DNA of 64,000 bases from Candidatus Sumerlaeia bacterium (GCA_026415575.1 JAOAGV010000003.1:22421-86420), one strand, 5' to 3'. Positions 7,458-16,711 are shown, numbered from the stretch's first letter. Translations and numbers: made by a program. The notes: generated by a model not told the origin, from the letters alone.

Positions 7458-9161
7458 TCAGCATTCGGGTGCGGCGGCTTGTCGTTCCATTTTTTCCGGC
7501 GCGCTGATGCCCAGAAGTGCAAAGCCGTTGCGCAGCACAATGCGAACAGCTGCAATCAATGCCATGCGCGCCTGCATGAGGCCCGGATCTTCGGGCTGAA
7601 TGACGCGGCTGTCGGGGTCGCGCGTGCCGCGTGTGAAGTAGTTGTGAAACGTCGCCGCCAGTTCACGCAGATACAGCGTGATGCCGTGCGGTTCGAGGTC
7701 GCGCGCCGCCCGTTCGACCACGTCGCCAAACCGGGTCATCTCCTTGATCAGCGCCTGTTCTTCGGGCAGCGTCAGGCGATCGAGCGGACTGGCTTCGAGC
7801 CCCTCCCAAGTGAAGCCCAAACTGGCGGCCTTCTCGAAAATCGAACAAATCCGCGCGTGCGCATACTGCACATAGTACACGGGATTCTCCGTCCAATCGG
7901 CCTTGAGCGCAAGGTCCCAGTCGAACACCAGATGGCTGTCGAGTTCGCGCATGAGGAAAAAGAACCGCACCACGTCGCGGCCCAGTTCGGCGACCATCTG
8001 TTGGATGGTGACGATTTCGCCCGCCCGCTTGGACAGCTTGGTCTGCACGCCCGAGCGCAGAAGCGTCACCATCTGGTAGAGCCGCCAGCGCACGCGCGAG
8101 GCGTCATAGCCCAGCGCCTCGATGGCCCCGCGCAGGCGCGGCACATAGCCGTGATGATCCGAGCCAAACAGGTCCACGATCAGATCAAACCCGCGCTCGA
8201 GTTTCTGGTCGTGATACGCAATATCGGGAACGAGATAGGTCATCGAGCCGTCGCTCTTGATCAGGACGCGGTCCTTTTCGTCGCCGAAGGCCGTCGAGCG
8301 AAGCCAAACCGCCCCGTCGTGGTCATAGACAAAGCCGCGCTCGCGCAGCCGGCGCAGAACTGACTCGACGCGGCCCTCACGATACATCGCGGTCTCGGTC
8401 GTCCAGACGTCAAAGTGGATGTCGAGCGCGCGCAAGTCCTCCTCGATGAGTTTGAGAATGTGTTGGACGGCGTAGGCGGTGAAAAAATCCACATCCGCGC
8501 TTTCGGCCAGCGAGTCGCCGTGTTCGGCGCGCAGCCGCGCGGCGATGTCCACGAGATAGTTGCCGAAGTAGCCGTCTTCGGGCAGTTGGGCGTCATGGCC
8601 GAGCGCCTGCAGATAGCGGACGCGCAGCGACTCGCCGAGATTGCGCATCTGGTTGCCGGCGTCGTTAAAATAGTATTCGCGCGTGACCGTGTAGCCCGCC
8701 GCGGCGAGAATCCGCGCCAGCGTGTCGCCGGCAATCGCATTGCGCGCATGGCCGATATGGAGCGGACCGGTGGGATTGGCGCTGAGGAACTCGACCTGTG
8801 CGGTCTTGCCTTCGCCCATGCGGCTTCGGCCGTATTCGGCCCCCTGCGTCAAGACGGTCCGCAGCGCGTTGGCCATGCCGCTGCTGCGCAGACGGATGTT
8901 GAGAAAACCGGGCGGGGCGGCCTCGACCGAGGCAACAAGATCGCTCGGCGGCCAGTGGGCGGCGAGGCCGCGGGCGATTTCGATCGGCGGGCGCTTGAGG
9001 TGTCGAGCCAGAGCAAAGGCGGCCTGTGTGGCGAAATCACCGTGAGCCGGATTCTTCGGCAACTGAATGGTGCAGTCCAGCGACTCTGGAGGAGCAAGGC
9101 CGAGGCTTTGGAGATAGGCGGCAACGGCTTGTTGAATCAGTTCGGCAATTTTTGCTTTCAT
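7458..9161 (-). CDS. argS: Arginyl-tRNA synthetase
   Basis: A 567-residue class I aminoacyl-tRNA synthetase that charges tRNA-Arg with arginine using ATP. The N-terminal additional domain is at about residues 1-110; the HIGH signature is exact in SANPTGPLHIGHARNAIAGD (HIGH at 135-138), followed by YYFNDAGNQM, diagnostic for ArgRS. The second class I signature appears as KLSKRAGEIVTIQQMV. The C-terminal anticodon-binding DALR domain runs to the end (ITLYLRELAATFHNYF). Length is normal for bacterial ArgRS. The start at 9161 (MKAKIAELIQQ) is chosen over an in-frame start nine codons upstream because it fits family N-termini and leaves room for the promoter at 9198-9226. Confidence 0.97.
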   Translation of the reverse strand: MKAKIAELIQQAVAAYLQSLGLAPPESLDCTIQLPKNPAHGDFATQAAFALARHLKRPPIEIARGLAAHWPPSDLVASVEAAPPGFLNIRLRSSGMANALRTVLTQGAEYGRSRMGEGKTAQVEFLSANPTGPLHIGHARNAIAGDTLARILAAAGYTVTREYYFNDAGNQMRNLGESLRVRYLQALGHDAQLPEDGYFGNYLVDIAARLRAEHGDSLAESADVDFFTAYAVQHILKLIEEDLRALDIHFDVWTTETAMYREGRVESVLRRLRERGFVYDHDGAVWLRSTAFGDEKDRVLIKSDGSMTYLVPDIAYHDQKLERGFDLIVDLFGSDHHGYVPRLRGAIEALGYDASRVRWRLYQMVTLLRSGVQTKLSKRAGEIVTIQQMVAELGRDVVRFFFLMRELDSHLVFDWDLALKADWTENPVYYVQYAHARICSIFEKAASLGFTWEGLEASPLDRLTLPEEQALIKEMTRFGDVVERAARDLEPHGITLYLRELAATFHNYFTRGTRDPDSRVIQPEDPGLMQARMALIAAVRIVLRNGFALLGISAPEKMERQAAAPEC

Positions 9162-9197
9162 AATCCGACGGGCATCCTTCCAACTCAAGAGAGGGAA

Positions 9198-9226
9198 ATT
9201 TCATCGCCCGCCGTCGCTCTTGTCAA
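9198..9226 (-). promoter_or_regulatory. Candidate sigma-70 promoter for argS
   Basis: On the minus strand a perfect -35 TTGACA (9226-9221) is followed after exactly 17 bases by TGAAAT (9203-9198), which matches 4 of 6 -10 consensus positions. It lies about 37 bases upstream of the argS ATG. This is a sequence match only. Confidence 0.4.
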
Positions 9227-9274
9227 GCGTGCTGCCGATGGTTCATGCGCCCGAGGGAATGCAATTGGCACAGA

Positions 9275-9309
9275 GTTCAAACCGCAGGTTGCTGTTTGCA
9301 GGTTGAATT
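9275..9309. repeat. 7-bp periodic repeat in the argS-sulfatase gap
   Basis: Units GTTCAAA, CCGCAGG, TTGCTGT, TTGCAGG, TTGAATT follow in register in the 262-base non-coding gap between argS and the sulfatase. The match between units is weak, but their period of 7 is like that of the clearer arrays at 35616 and 62491. Confidence 0.4.
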
Positions 9310-9423
9310 TGTGTTGGTCGTCATCCCCCCGTGTCCTTGAGGCATTTTGCTCACAGGGGATGTGAACAACACTCCCACCCACGCGGGAACTACAAGCAGC
9401 AATTTAGCCTACATGCATAGCTG

Positions 9424-10914
9424 TTACGGCCGGCTGCGGCCGGTCTCCTCGTATTTTTTCAACAACGCCGTCAGGCGCTCGACAATGTCCGGATGCTTGG
9501 TGTAAAGGTTTTCCTTCTCCTCGACATCCACCGACATGTCGTAGAGCTGGCCGGGCGGATCGTCAGCGTTGCCCTTGCCGTCCCAACCGCCCGAGCCGCG
9601 GCCGAGGATGAGTTTCCAGCGGCCCGCGCGGATAGCGAACATGCCGTCAATCGAGTGGTGGACAATGGCCTCGTGAAGCGGGGCACCGCGCGTTTCACCC
9701 AGCAGCGCCGGCAGGATGTTGATGCTGTCTTCAGCAGCGTCGCGCGGCAGTTCGGCGCCGACAATGGCTGCGCACGTGGCCATGAAATCGCCCAGCCAAA
9801 TCGTCTCGTCCGACGTGGTGCCGGGGCGGATTTTTCCGCTCCAGCGGGCGACGAAGGGCACACGATGGCCGCCGTCCCAGATGGTGCTTTTGCGCCCGCG
9901 CAAACGGCCGTTGGGCAGGTGATCATATTCGGTCATCGGCGGGTTGGTCGAGCCGTTGTCGCTGGTCATAATCAACAGGGTGTTGTCGGCGATCTTGCAG
10001 CGGTCAAGCGCCGCCAGAACCTCGCCGAGCGAGTGGTCCACTTGATGGACGAAATCGCCGTAGGGGCCGGCCTTGCTCTTGCCTTTGACAAAGTCGGCCG
10101 GGACCACGGGCGTGTGGGGTGCGTTGAGCGAGAAATAGAGGAAAAAAGGTTGGCCGGATTTTTTCGCCGCGTGCGATTCGATGAACTCGACCGCCTTTTT
10201 CGTGAGGGTCGGCAGAACACCCTCCATCGTAAAGTCGGGGGCTTTTGCACCGGCCCGCACGGGTCCGTCCTTCGGTTGGCGCGCCGTTGGCGAGCCGACC
10301 AGCCGGTCGTTCTCGATAAAGATATACGGCGGCATATCGAGCGAGGCCGAAATGCCGAAGTAGTAGTCGAAGCCGACGGCGTTGGGGCCGTTCTGGATCG
10401 GTTGGCTGAAGTCCACGTTCTCCTCGCTATTGCCGTCCTTGCTGACCGGGCCGGGACCTTTTTTCCCCCAGTCCATGCCGAGGTGCCATTTGCCGATGCA
10501 GGCTGTGGCATAGCCGTTCTGCTTAAGAAGCGAGGCGACGGTCAGGCGGCCGGGCTCGATCAGGCGCGGGCTGTAACCGCCGAGCACGCCGCGCTTGAGC
10601 GACGTGCGCCAGCAATAGCGGCCGGTGAGGATGCCGTAGCGCGTCGGCGTGCAGACCGACGAGCCGGTGTGGGCGTCGGTGAAGCGGATGCCCTCGTGGG
10701 CGAGGCGGTCGAAGTGGGGCGTCGGCACCTTAGAGTCGGGATTGTTGCACTGCGGGTCGCCATAGCCGAGGTCGTCGGCGAGGATGAAAACGATGTTGGG
10801 TTTGGCCTGCGGGGCTGCGGCGAGCGGTGCGCGGTGGGCCAGCGCCCATGTCGCTGCACTGAAAGCAGCCGTCCGCAGAAAGTTGCGCCGGCTGAGGGAA
10901 TTATGTGCGGTCAT
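9424..10914 (-). CDS. Tat-exported sulfatase (arylsulfatase family)
   Basis: A 496-residue sulfatase starting at the ATG at 10914 with AAGGAG eight bases upstream. The N-terminus carries a twin-arginine signal, SRRNFLRTAAFSAATWALA, so it is exported folded. Mature sequence begins PNIVFILADDLGYGDPQC, with metal-binding Asp pair, and the catalytic formylglycine site is SSVCTPTRYGILTGR (Cys-x-Pro-x-Arg, Cys-type). Further metal and substrate residues are visible in TSDNGSTNP and GRKSTIWDGGHRVPF. It would remove sulfate esters from polysaccharides or glycolipids in the periplasm or outside. Cys-type enzymes need a formylglycine-generating enzyme or anaerobic maturase; neither is in this window. 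Confidence 0.95.
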   Translation of the reverse strand: MTAHNSLSRRNFLRTAAFSAATWALAHRAPLAAAPQAKPNIVFILADDLGYGDPQCNNPDSKVPTPHFDRLAHEGIRFTDAHTGSSVCTPTRYGILTGRYCWRTSLKRGVLGGYSPRLIEPGRLTVASLLKQNGYATACIGKWHLGMDWGKKGPGPVSKDGNSEENVDFSQPIQNGPNAVGFDYYFGISASLDMPPYIFIENDRLVGSPTARQPKDGPVRAGAKAPDFTMEGVLPTLTKKAVEFIESHAAKKSGQPFFLYFSLNAPHTPVVPADFVKGKSKAGPYGDFVHQVDHSLGEVLAALDRCKIADNTLLIMTSDNGSTNPPMTEYDHLPNGRLRGRKSTIWDGGHRVPFVARWSGKIRPGTTSDETIWLGDFMATCAAIVGAELPRDAAEDSINILPALLGETRGAPLHEAIVHHSIDGMFAIRAGRWKLILGRGSGGWDGKGNADDPPGQLYDMSVDVEEKENLYTKHPDIVERLTALLKKYEETGRSRP

Positions 10915-11054
10915 GGGGGGATTCTCCTTCTTGGGGCGTTTTGTTTGGACTTTCACGTCGCGGGCAAACTATCCTACCCTTTCATGGCCGTGCAGCGTTG
11001 AACGCGCGGCGGCAGTTGTCAACTCAAGTTCGTTTGGATGCAGCACGAAGTTTG

Positions 11055-11492
11055 ATGAAACCGTCGCGGCATGTAAAAATCTCGGCAGTTGTGTCGTTGG
11101 CGCTGGCGCCGTGGGCGGGGTGGAAGGCGCTTCTGGTCTTTGCCGGCGGCATCTTGCCCGACCTCGACCGCTATCTGTGGTATGCGGTGCGATTTCGGAC
11201 GTTGAAACTGGACGAGGCGGTCGCGCGCTTTCAAGGGCGCGAGCGCATTCAGGGGGGAGCGCGGCTGCTCCATTCCCTCGAAGCTTTGGCCATACTGTCA
11301 GCCGCCGGCTATGCCTGCAGGCCGATGGCGTGGCTGACGCTCGGCGTTGCGCTGCACGTGGTGCTCGACCTGTTTGTGCACAAAAAGCACGGCCGGTTTT
11401 GGATTTATTTCGATGCCGCGCACCTGCACTCCATCATCGGCCGTTGGATCAAGGGACGCACCACTGCGGCGGCCAACGAGGACGAAGAATGA
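11055..11492 (+). CDS. Small integral membrane protein, possibly YdjM/DUF457-like
   Basis: A 145-residue protein beginning MKPSRHVKISAVVSLALAP. It has about three hydrophobic segments (residues 8-35, 75-95 and 97-110) and conserved-looking polar residues at their ends: GGILPDLDRYLW, a His in RLLHSLEAL, and HVVLDLFVHKKH. This D-x-D, H-S, H-x-x-x-D arrangement is similar to the membrane-bound YdjM/DUF457 metal-dependent hydrolase-like family, but the match is by eye only. Its stop overlaps the ATG of the following phosphodiesterase by 4 bases, so it is the first gene of the cluster that runs to 21167. Confidence 0.6.
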   Translation: MKPSRHVKISAVVSLALAPWAGWKALLVFAGGILPDLDRYLWYAVRFRTLKLDEAVARFQGRERIQGGARLLHSLEALAILSAAGYACRPMAWLTLGVALHVVLDLFVHKKHGRFWIYFDAAHLHSIIGRWIKGRTTAAANEDEE

Positions 11493-13126
11493 AGGTCATC
11501 GTTCTGGGTCTGGACGGGGCGACGCTGGAGCAGATTCTGCCGGCTGTTGCGCGCGGCGACCTGCCTGCGTTTGCACGCCTGATGCGCGAGGGCGCGTGGG
11601 AAACACTCCGCTCGACCCTGCCGGCGGAAAGCCCCGCGGCGTGGACAACCTTCGCCACCGGCGTCGGGCCCGGCCGCCATGGCATCTACGGGTTTATGCT
11701 GCGGCGGGCGGGCAGCTATGAATACGACATCGGCACGTCGCACCATGTCCGCGTGCCGACGCTGTGGGACATTGCCGGGGCCAACGGCCTTCGCGTCGGC
11801 GTCATCCATGTGCCGTTCACCTATCCCCCGCGGCCAGTGCGCGGATTTCTGGTTGCCGGTATGATGGCACCCGACACGCGGTCGAAATTCACCTGGCCGC
11901 CGGACCTGCGCGCGGCGCTCCTGCGCGCCGTGCCGAACTACCGCGTCAGCCACGGGCTGGGGCGGTCGCGCGGGGCGGATCCGCGCGCGGTGCTGGCCCG
12001 CGACTTTTCCGACACCATCGCCGCCCGCGAGCGCGCCATGCGCTGGCTGGATGAGCGCTATCGTCCGGATTTGCTGATCTGTGTGTTCACCGTGCTGGAC
12101 CGGCTTCAACATTTTCTCTGGGCCGACATGGACGCGGGCCATCCGGCGCATTCGCCGTCGGCTCCGCCCGAATACCGCGCGGCCATTGCGGCGGCCTATC
12201 GGCAGTTGGACGGCGTGATTGCGCGAACGCTCAATGCGGCGAACAGCGAGACACTTCTTGTGGTGCTTTCCGACCATGGATTTCAAGCCGTCGCCCGGAC
12301 GTTCTTTGTTAACAGGTATCTGGTTGAGCGCGGCTATCTGGCCTTGACCGGCGAAAGGGGCGAGCCGGCCGGCTGGGCGCATCGGGCGGCGCGCATGACC
12401 CGGCGCCTTTTGGCGCGCCTGCCCGGCGGGTTGGTGCCGGCCGAGCGGCTGCGCGCGCGGCACCTGATCTCGGCCGCGTTTGTCCGCGCCATTGACTGGC
12501 CGCGGACTCGTGCATGGTTTGGCCTCGACCGCGTGCTGTGGATCAACGTCGCGGGGCGCGATCCGGCGGGATGCGTGCGGCCCGGCGCCGACTACGAAGC
12601 GCTGCGCGCGCAACTGATCGCCGAACTGGAATCACTTCGGGACCCGGAAACAGGCTACCGTGTGGCGGCCAAAGTCCATCGCGGCGAAGAGGCGTTTGCC
12701 GGAGGCGGCCTGAGCGTTGTTCCGGATTTGCTCATCGAGCCGGCGCGCGACACTGCTGATCCTTCCGGCCGCTATGTGCTCTCGGAGCGGCTTGGAGCGG
12801 CGGGCGTTTGCGGTTTTGTCGGCCCGAGCGCGCCCGTCAGTGGCTATCACACGCCGGAGGGAGTTTTGTTTTTGTGGGGCAAAGGGGTCGCTGCCGGCGG
12901 GCGACTAACCGGCGCCTCGATTGCCGACGTTGCGCCGACCATTCTCGCCGCCTTCGGTATCTCGCCGCCTTCCGCACTGGACGGCAAGCCGCTCCTCGGC
13001 GGAAAACGGACCGATGCTGCGAGCGGTCCGCAACCGCCCGTCGCCCCCCCTGCAGATGCCGCATGGACGGAGTCGGAACGCGCGGCCGCTGAACAACAAC
13101 TCAAAGACTTGGGGTATCTGGATTGA
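11489..13126 (+). CDS. Alkaline-phosphatase-superfamily phosphodiesterase, paralogue 1
   Basis: A 545-residue protein of the type I phosphodiesterase/nucleotide pyrophosphatase branch. Metal and catalytic sites expected for the fold are present: Asp in VLGLDGATLEQ (residue 9), the Thr nucleophile in AAWTTFATG, DRLQHFLW, LSDHGFQA, and a late metal His in GYHTPEGVLFLWG. There is no signal peptide, so it should act in the cytoplasm. It ends in LKDLGYLD, a tail shared with three paralogues downstream. The ATG overlaps the stop of the membrane protein gene, and its stop overlaps the TTG of the next glycosyltransferase. The substrate is unknown; a phosphodiester or nucleotide-linked surface-glycan intermediate is a reasonable guess from context. 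Confidence 0.85.
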   Translation: MKVIVLGLDGATLEQILPAVARGDLPAFARLMREGAWETLRSTLPAESPAAWTTFATGVGPGRHGIYGFMLRRAGSYEYDIGTSHHVRVPTLWDIAGANGLRVGVIHVPFTYPPRPVRGFLVAGMMAPDTRSKFTWPPDLRAALLRAVPNYRVSHGLGRSRGADPRAVLARDFSDTIAARERAMRWLDERYRPDLLICVFTVLDRLQHFLWADMDAGHPAHSPSAPPEYRAAIAAAYRQLDGVIARTLNAANSETLLVVLSDHGFQAVARTFFVNRYLVERGYLALTGERGEPAGWAHRAARMTRRLLARLPGGLVPAERLRARHLISAAFVRAIDWPRTRAWFGLDRVLWINVAGRDPAGCVRPGADYEALRAQLIAELESLRDPETGYRVAAKVHRGEEAFAGGGLSVVPDLLIEPARDTADPSGRYVLSERLGAAGVCGFVGPSAPVSGYHTPEGVLFLWGKGVAAGGRLTGASIADVAPTILAAFGISPPSALDGKPLLGGKRTDAASGPQPPVAPPADAAWTESERAAAEQQLKDLGYLD

Positions 13127-14037
13127 ACGACACGACCTCTGGCGACATTCTTCTGACGGTCTCGATCGCTACGTGGAACAACTGCGGGCAGGTGAGGGAA
13201 TGTTTGCGTTCTGTGGCGGAGGGTTTGCGGGGCGTTCGCGCCGAAATTGTGGTGGTGGACAATGCATCAAATGACGGCACTGCGGCGATGATCCGCGAGC
13301 AGTTCCCGCAGGCAGCCGTTCTGCGCAACGAGCGGCCTTTGGGTTTTTCGGCCAACCACAATCAGGTGCTGCGCGGTGCGCGCAGCCGCCATGTCCTGTT
13401 GCTCAACGATGACACGGTGGTCGTGGGCGATGCGCTGAAGCAGGCGCTGGACTTTCTCGAATCGCACCCCGTCGCCGGCGCTGTCGGGTGCACGTTGCTC
13501 AAACCTGACGGCGCACCCGAGGCCATTGCCCAATGTGTTCCGCGGCCGCTGGACCCGCTGTTTCCGCATTTGCGGCGAAAGGTGAGCGCGAAAGAGGATG
13601 CGGCACGCGGGGACGGGGCCGTCGAGGTCGAACGTTGGAGCGGCGCCTGCCTGATGATCCGGCGGGAGGTGCTTGACCGCGTCGGTCTGCTCGACGAGCG
13701 CTTCGATCCGGCCTATGGCGAAGACACCGACTTGTGTCATCGAATCCGGCAGGCGGGCTGGCGAATTTACCGGCTGCCGGGGGCGCGCGTGATCCACCAC
13801 CGCGGGCAGACGGCGCGGCGCGAGTTTTCCGATCAGGCGTTCCGGTTGCAGCGGGCGCGGATTCTGTGGTATCGCAAGCACCGGAGCCGCGCGACGCTGG
13901 CGCTCTATCGGGCGGTGGCGTCTGTGGCGATTGTCTGGGAAATGGTAGGCTGTGCCGTGCAGTGGCCGTTCCGACGCACCCGGGTCCGCACACGCATGAA
14001 ACGCCTGTGGGAACGGCTGCGCGCGGTTTTTCTTTGA
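13123..14037 (+). CDS. Glycosyltransferase family 2 (rhamnosyltransferase-like)
   Basis: A 304-residue GT-A enzyme. Its TTG start overlaps the stop of the phosphodiesterase gene (TTGA), which supports this start. Visible family features are SIATWNNCGQVRECLRS, VVVDNASNDGTAAMI, GFSANHNQVLRGA, the LLNDDTVV metal site and the late acidic segment FDPAYGEDTDLCHRIRQAGW, followed by a GARVIHHRGQT histidine pair. This arrangement is that of WbbL-like rhamnosyl- or galactofuranosyltransferases. A hydrophobic segment near the C-terminus may associate with the membrane. It probably extends a glycan in the pathway served by the neighbouring genes. Confidence 0.87.
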   Translation: MNDTTSGDILLTVSIATWNNCGQVRECLRSVAEGLRGVRAEIVVVDNASNDGTAAMIREQFPQAAVLRNERPLGFSANHNQVLRGARSRHVLLLNDDTVVVGDALKQALDFLESHPVAGAVGCTLLKPDGAPEAIAQCVPRPLDPLFPHLRRKVSAKEDAARGDGAVEVERWSGACLMIRREVLDRVGLLDERFDPAYGEDTDLCHRIRQAGWRIYRLPGARVIHHRGQTARREFSDQAFRLQRARILWYRKHRSRATLALYRAVASVAIVWEMVGCAVQWPFRRTRVRTRMKRLWERLRAVFL

Positions 14038-14102
14038 ATCCGGCGGACAAGGTTGCCAACCTATCGGTCGGTCGGCTTCGGGACTGAGCAGGGGGTTTGG
14101 GC

Positions 14103-14918
14103 ATGTCTTCTTTTTCCGAGCGTTACGGCCCGTGGGCGCTGATTACCGGCGCGTCGTCGGGGATTGGAGCGGAGTTTGCGCGCCGGCTGGCCGCGCGCGG
14201 TCTCAATGTGCTCTTGGCGGCGCGCCGCAAGGAACGGCTCGACGCGCTGGCGGAGGAACTGAAAGCCGGTGGTGTGGAAGCGCGCTCGGTCGAGGCGGAT
14301 CTGTCCCGTGCCGATTTTCTGCCGACCCTTTTGGCCGCGGCCGACGGTCTCGAAGTCGGTCTGCTGGTCAACAATGCGGGCTTCGGCACCAGCGGCGAGT
14401 TTCTTGCCAACCCGCTGGAGCGCGAACTGGCCATGCTGGACGTGAATTGCCGCGCGCCGCTGGCTCTGGCTCACGAATTCGGCCGCGCAATGGTTGCGCG
14501 CCGCCGCGGCGGCATCATTTTTGTCGCTTCGATCATGGCGCATTTGTCCGCACCCTACTGGACGGGCTATGCAGCCACGAAGGCGCACAATCTGCTTATG
14601 GCCGAAGGCTTGTGGTATGAAATGAAACAGCGGGGCGTGGATGTGCTGGCGCTGTGTCCGGGTGCCACCGACACGGAATTCAAGGATGTGGCCGGCATTC
14701 GGGCGCGCTATCCGCAAATGCCCGTCGGGCCGGTTGTGGCAGCGGCGCTGCAGGCGCTGGGCCGAAAGCCGTCGGTCATCGCGGGGTTTCAAAACCGCGC
14801 TGCCTATCTGCTCCTGAAACTTCTCCCGCGCCGGCTGGCGACAATGGCGTGGGGCATGATTGCACGAAAGTGGGTCAAGCCGCCCGACGCGACCGATGCG
14901 CCAAGGAGCCGCCCATGA
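14103..14918 (+). CDS. Short-chain dehydrogenase/reductase (classical SDR)
   Basis: A 271-residue NAD(P)-dependent oxidoreductase. The cofactor site is TGASSGIGAEFARRL near the N-terminus, NNAG is present, and the catalytic tetrad shows Ser in VASIMAH and YAATKAHN (Tyr-x-x-x-Lys). An Arg-rich stretch after the first strand (AARRKERL) suggests NADP preference. The C-terminal region after residue 200 is extended with basic helices (LLLKLLPRRLATMAWG), similar to membrane-associated DltE/HSD-like SDRs acting on lipids. The start at 14103 follows a GGGGG ribosome-binding stretch. Its stop overlaps the next gene (ATGA), tying it to the phosphodiesterase cluster. Confidence 0.9.
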   Translation: MSSFSERYGPWALITGASSGIGAEFARRLAARGLNVLLAARRKERLDALAEELKAGGVEARSVEADLSRADFLPTLLAAADGLEVGLLVNNAGFGTSGEFLANPLERELAMLDVNCRAPLALAHEFGRAMVARRRGGIIFVASIMAHLSAPYWTGYAATKAHNLLMAEGLWYEMKQRGVDVLALCPGATDTEFKDVAGIRARYPQMPVGPVVAAALQALGRKPSVIAGFQNRAAYLLLKLLPRRLATMAWGMIARKWVKPPDATDAPRSRP

Positions 14919-16675
14919 CGGAGTCGCGCGACCAGCGTCGCCTGCTCGTCATCGGCATAGACGGCGGAACGTTTGATCTGCTCGACCCGCTGATGCGCAG
15001 GGGCGTAATGCCCAATCTGGCGGCGGTGGTGGCGCGCGGGTTTCGGGCTACGCTGCGTTCGACCATCCCGCCCAATTCCGCTGCGGCATGGGCGACGTTT
15101 GTTACGGGCAAAAATCCCGGCCGGCACGGTGTGCTGCGCTTTCAGGCCACACGCCCGACCGCCGAGGCAGGCCGCGAGTTTCGTCCCGGCGCCTACACCC
15201 TTTTGTCGTCTGAAAGCATCGCCGGCCCGCGCATCTGGGACATTCTTGGACATGCGGGCCGCCGCGTCGCCGTCATCAACGTCCCCATGACGTATCCGCC
15301 GCGTCCGCTCAACGGCGTTATGATCACCGGGCTTCTCACGCCGCCGGAGGCGCGCGACTTCACTTGGCCGCCCGAACTGGCCGACTCGCTGCCCGGCTAT
15401 CAGATCGAGCAGCCGCTGGCCGCCATGGGCTTCAGCGCTGAGGCGGACCGCGAACTGGTTCGCGCCTCGCTTGACATTCTCCGAATTCAAGGTGAAACCG
15501 CGCTGCGGCTGCTCCGGCAGGAACCATGGGACTTCTTCTTCGTCTGCTTCACCGGAACCGACCGCCTTCAGCACCGCCTGTGGGGGTATTTGGAAGAGCT
15601 GATGGAAGAAAGGAAAGGAGACACCGGGAAGAAGCAGAATCGGTCCGACTTGTCCGATTCGTCTGACTTGTCTGACTGGTCCCCCCTGCATGATCCGTCC
15701 GACTTGCCCGACTCAAAGTACTTTCTTCGCCGCCTTGAACACTACTATCGCCTCTTGGACGAGGCCATTGGCCGGTTGCTGGCGGCGGCGGGCGGAACAG
15801 TCAACTGCCTGATTCTTTCCGACCACGGCTTTGGTCCCGCGCCCGAACGGGCGGTCTATCGCCGCGTGCTGGCGCGATATCTTGGGCTGGAAGCCGGCGA
15901 GGGCGTTGGCGGGTTTCACTCTGTGCGCGCTTGGCTCGAGCGGCGCGGCATACTCGACGGCGACCGGCTGCGGCGGCTTCTGGCCGGAACGCCGCTTCGC
16001 CGCCTGCTGTCCCGCCTGTCGCGGTTTGCCGTGCGCAAAGAGCACGAGGCGTGGCGTTCGAGCCGCGCCTATCTTGTTGTCCTGCACAAGTATATTGGCG
16101 GTGTGGGAATCAATCTTCCACCAGACTCACCCGACTATGCCCCGCTGTGCCAGTCGCTGATCGAACGTCTGAAGGCGGTGTGCGATCCGGATACGGGCGA
16201 CCCGATCGTCACGGAGGTGTGGCGGCGCGAGGAGATTTATCGCGGCCCGCGCGTTCCCGTCTGTCCTGACATTATTTTCCGGTTGGATTTGCGCTACGGT
16301 CTTTCGCACGGCGACTCGCCCGGCGGGCGTCTGGTGCAGCCCAAAACCTTCCGCAGTCGAGGCATCCATCGCGACGAAGGCATCCTGCTGGCCGCCGGAC
16401 CCGACATCGTTCATGGTGTCGGCGGGAAGGCCCCTGCCATCGCCGACGTGACTGCGACGGCCCTGTATTTGCTCGATGCCGCGATTCCGTCCGATATGGA
16501 CGGCACGGTGGTGGCCGATGCGATTTCGCCCGCTTATCGCGCCGAACATCCCGTGCGGATTGAACCGGCGTCCGAAGAACCTGTTTCGCCCGACATGGCC
16601 GGAGCACGCTGGCGGTCGGCGCGCGACGAAGACGCCGTAGCCGAGCAACTGCGCGACCTCGGCTACTTGGATTAG
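14915..16675 (+). CDS. Alkaline-phosphatase-superfamily phosphodiesterase, paralogue 2
   Basis: A 586-residue member of the same family as 11489-13126. Catalytic features: VIGIDGGTFDLLD, nucleophile region AAAWATFVTGKNPGRHG, TDRLQHRLWGYLE, ILSDHGFGPA and GIHRDEGILLAAGPD. It ends EQLRDLGYLD. It is about 40 residues longer than its paralogues because of an insert at about residues 229-268 rich in Ser-Asp (SDLSDSSDLSDWS), encoded by an in-frame 9-base tandem repeat. The insert lies between the metal-binding QH helix and the next helix, so it is probably a surface loop. No signal peptide. It is translationally coupled to the SDR gene. Confidence 0.85.
   Translation: MTESRDQRRLLVIGIDGGTFDLLDPLMRRGVMPNLAAVVARGFRATLRSTIPPNSAAAWATFVTGKNPGRHGVLRFQATRPTAEAGREFRPGAYTLLSSESIAGPRIWDILGHAGRRVAVINVPMTYPPRPLNGVMITGLLTPPEARDFTWPPELADSLPGYQIEQPLAAMGFSAEADRELVRASLDILRIQGETALRLLRQEPWDFFFVCFTGTDRLQHRLWGYLEELMEERKGDTGKKQNRSDLSDSSDLSDWSPLHDPSDLPDSKYFLRRLEHYYRLLDEAIGRLLAAAGGTVNCLILSDHGFGPAPERAVYRRVLARYLGLEAGEGVGGFHSVRAWLERRGILDGDRLRRLLAGTPLRRLLSRLSRFAVRKEHEAWRSSRAYLVVLHKYIGGVGINLPPDSPDYAPLCQSLIERLKAVCDPDTGDPIVTEVWRREEIYRGPRVPVCPDIIFRLDLRYGLSHGDSPGGRLVQPKTFRSRGIHRDEGILLAAGPDIVHGVGGKAPAIADVTATALYLLDAAIPSDMDGTVVADAISPAYRAEHPVRIEPASEEPVSPDMAGARWRSARDEDAVAEQLRDLGYLD
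15644..15715. repeat. 9-bp tandem repeat inside a coding sequence
   Basis: Units TCCGACTTG, TCCGATTCG, TCTGACTTG, TCTGACTGG run without gaps from 15644 to 15679, and TCCGACTTG returns at 15697 followed by CCCGACTC. The array is in frame with the phosphodiesterase (unit starts equal codon starts) and encodes repeating Ser-Asp-Leu. It is the reverse complement of the TCGGACAAG type found between genes at 39775. Confidence 0.85.
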
Positions 16676-16683
16676 CCGCAAGC

Positions 16684-16711
16684 GATGAATGCGGAATGAA
16701 GAAAGATGCAT
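16684..16711. repeat. 7-bp tandem repeat (GATGAAT/GCGGAAT type)
   Basis: Units GATGAAT, GCGGAAT, GAAGAAA, GATGCAT lie between paralogues 2 and 3, and the last unit contains the ATG start of paralogue 3 at 16706. The first two units recur exactly at 18357. Confidence 0.7.

Noticed and set aside
13267..13881. Antisense open frame opposite the GT2 gene
   Set aside because: Shadow frame; the sense protein has all GT2 motifs.
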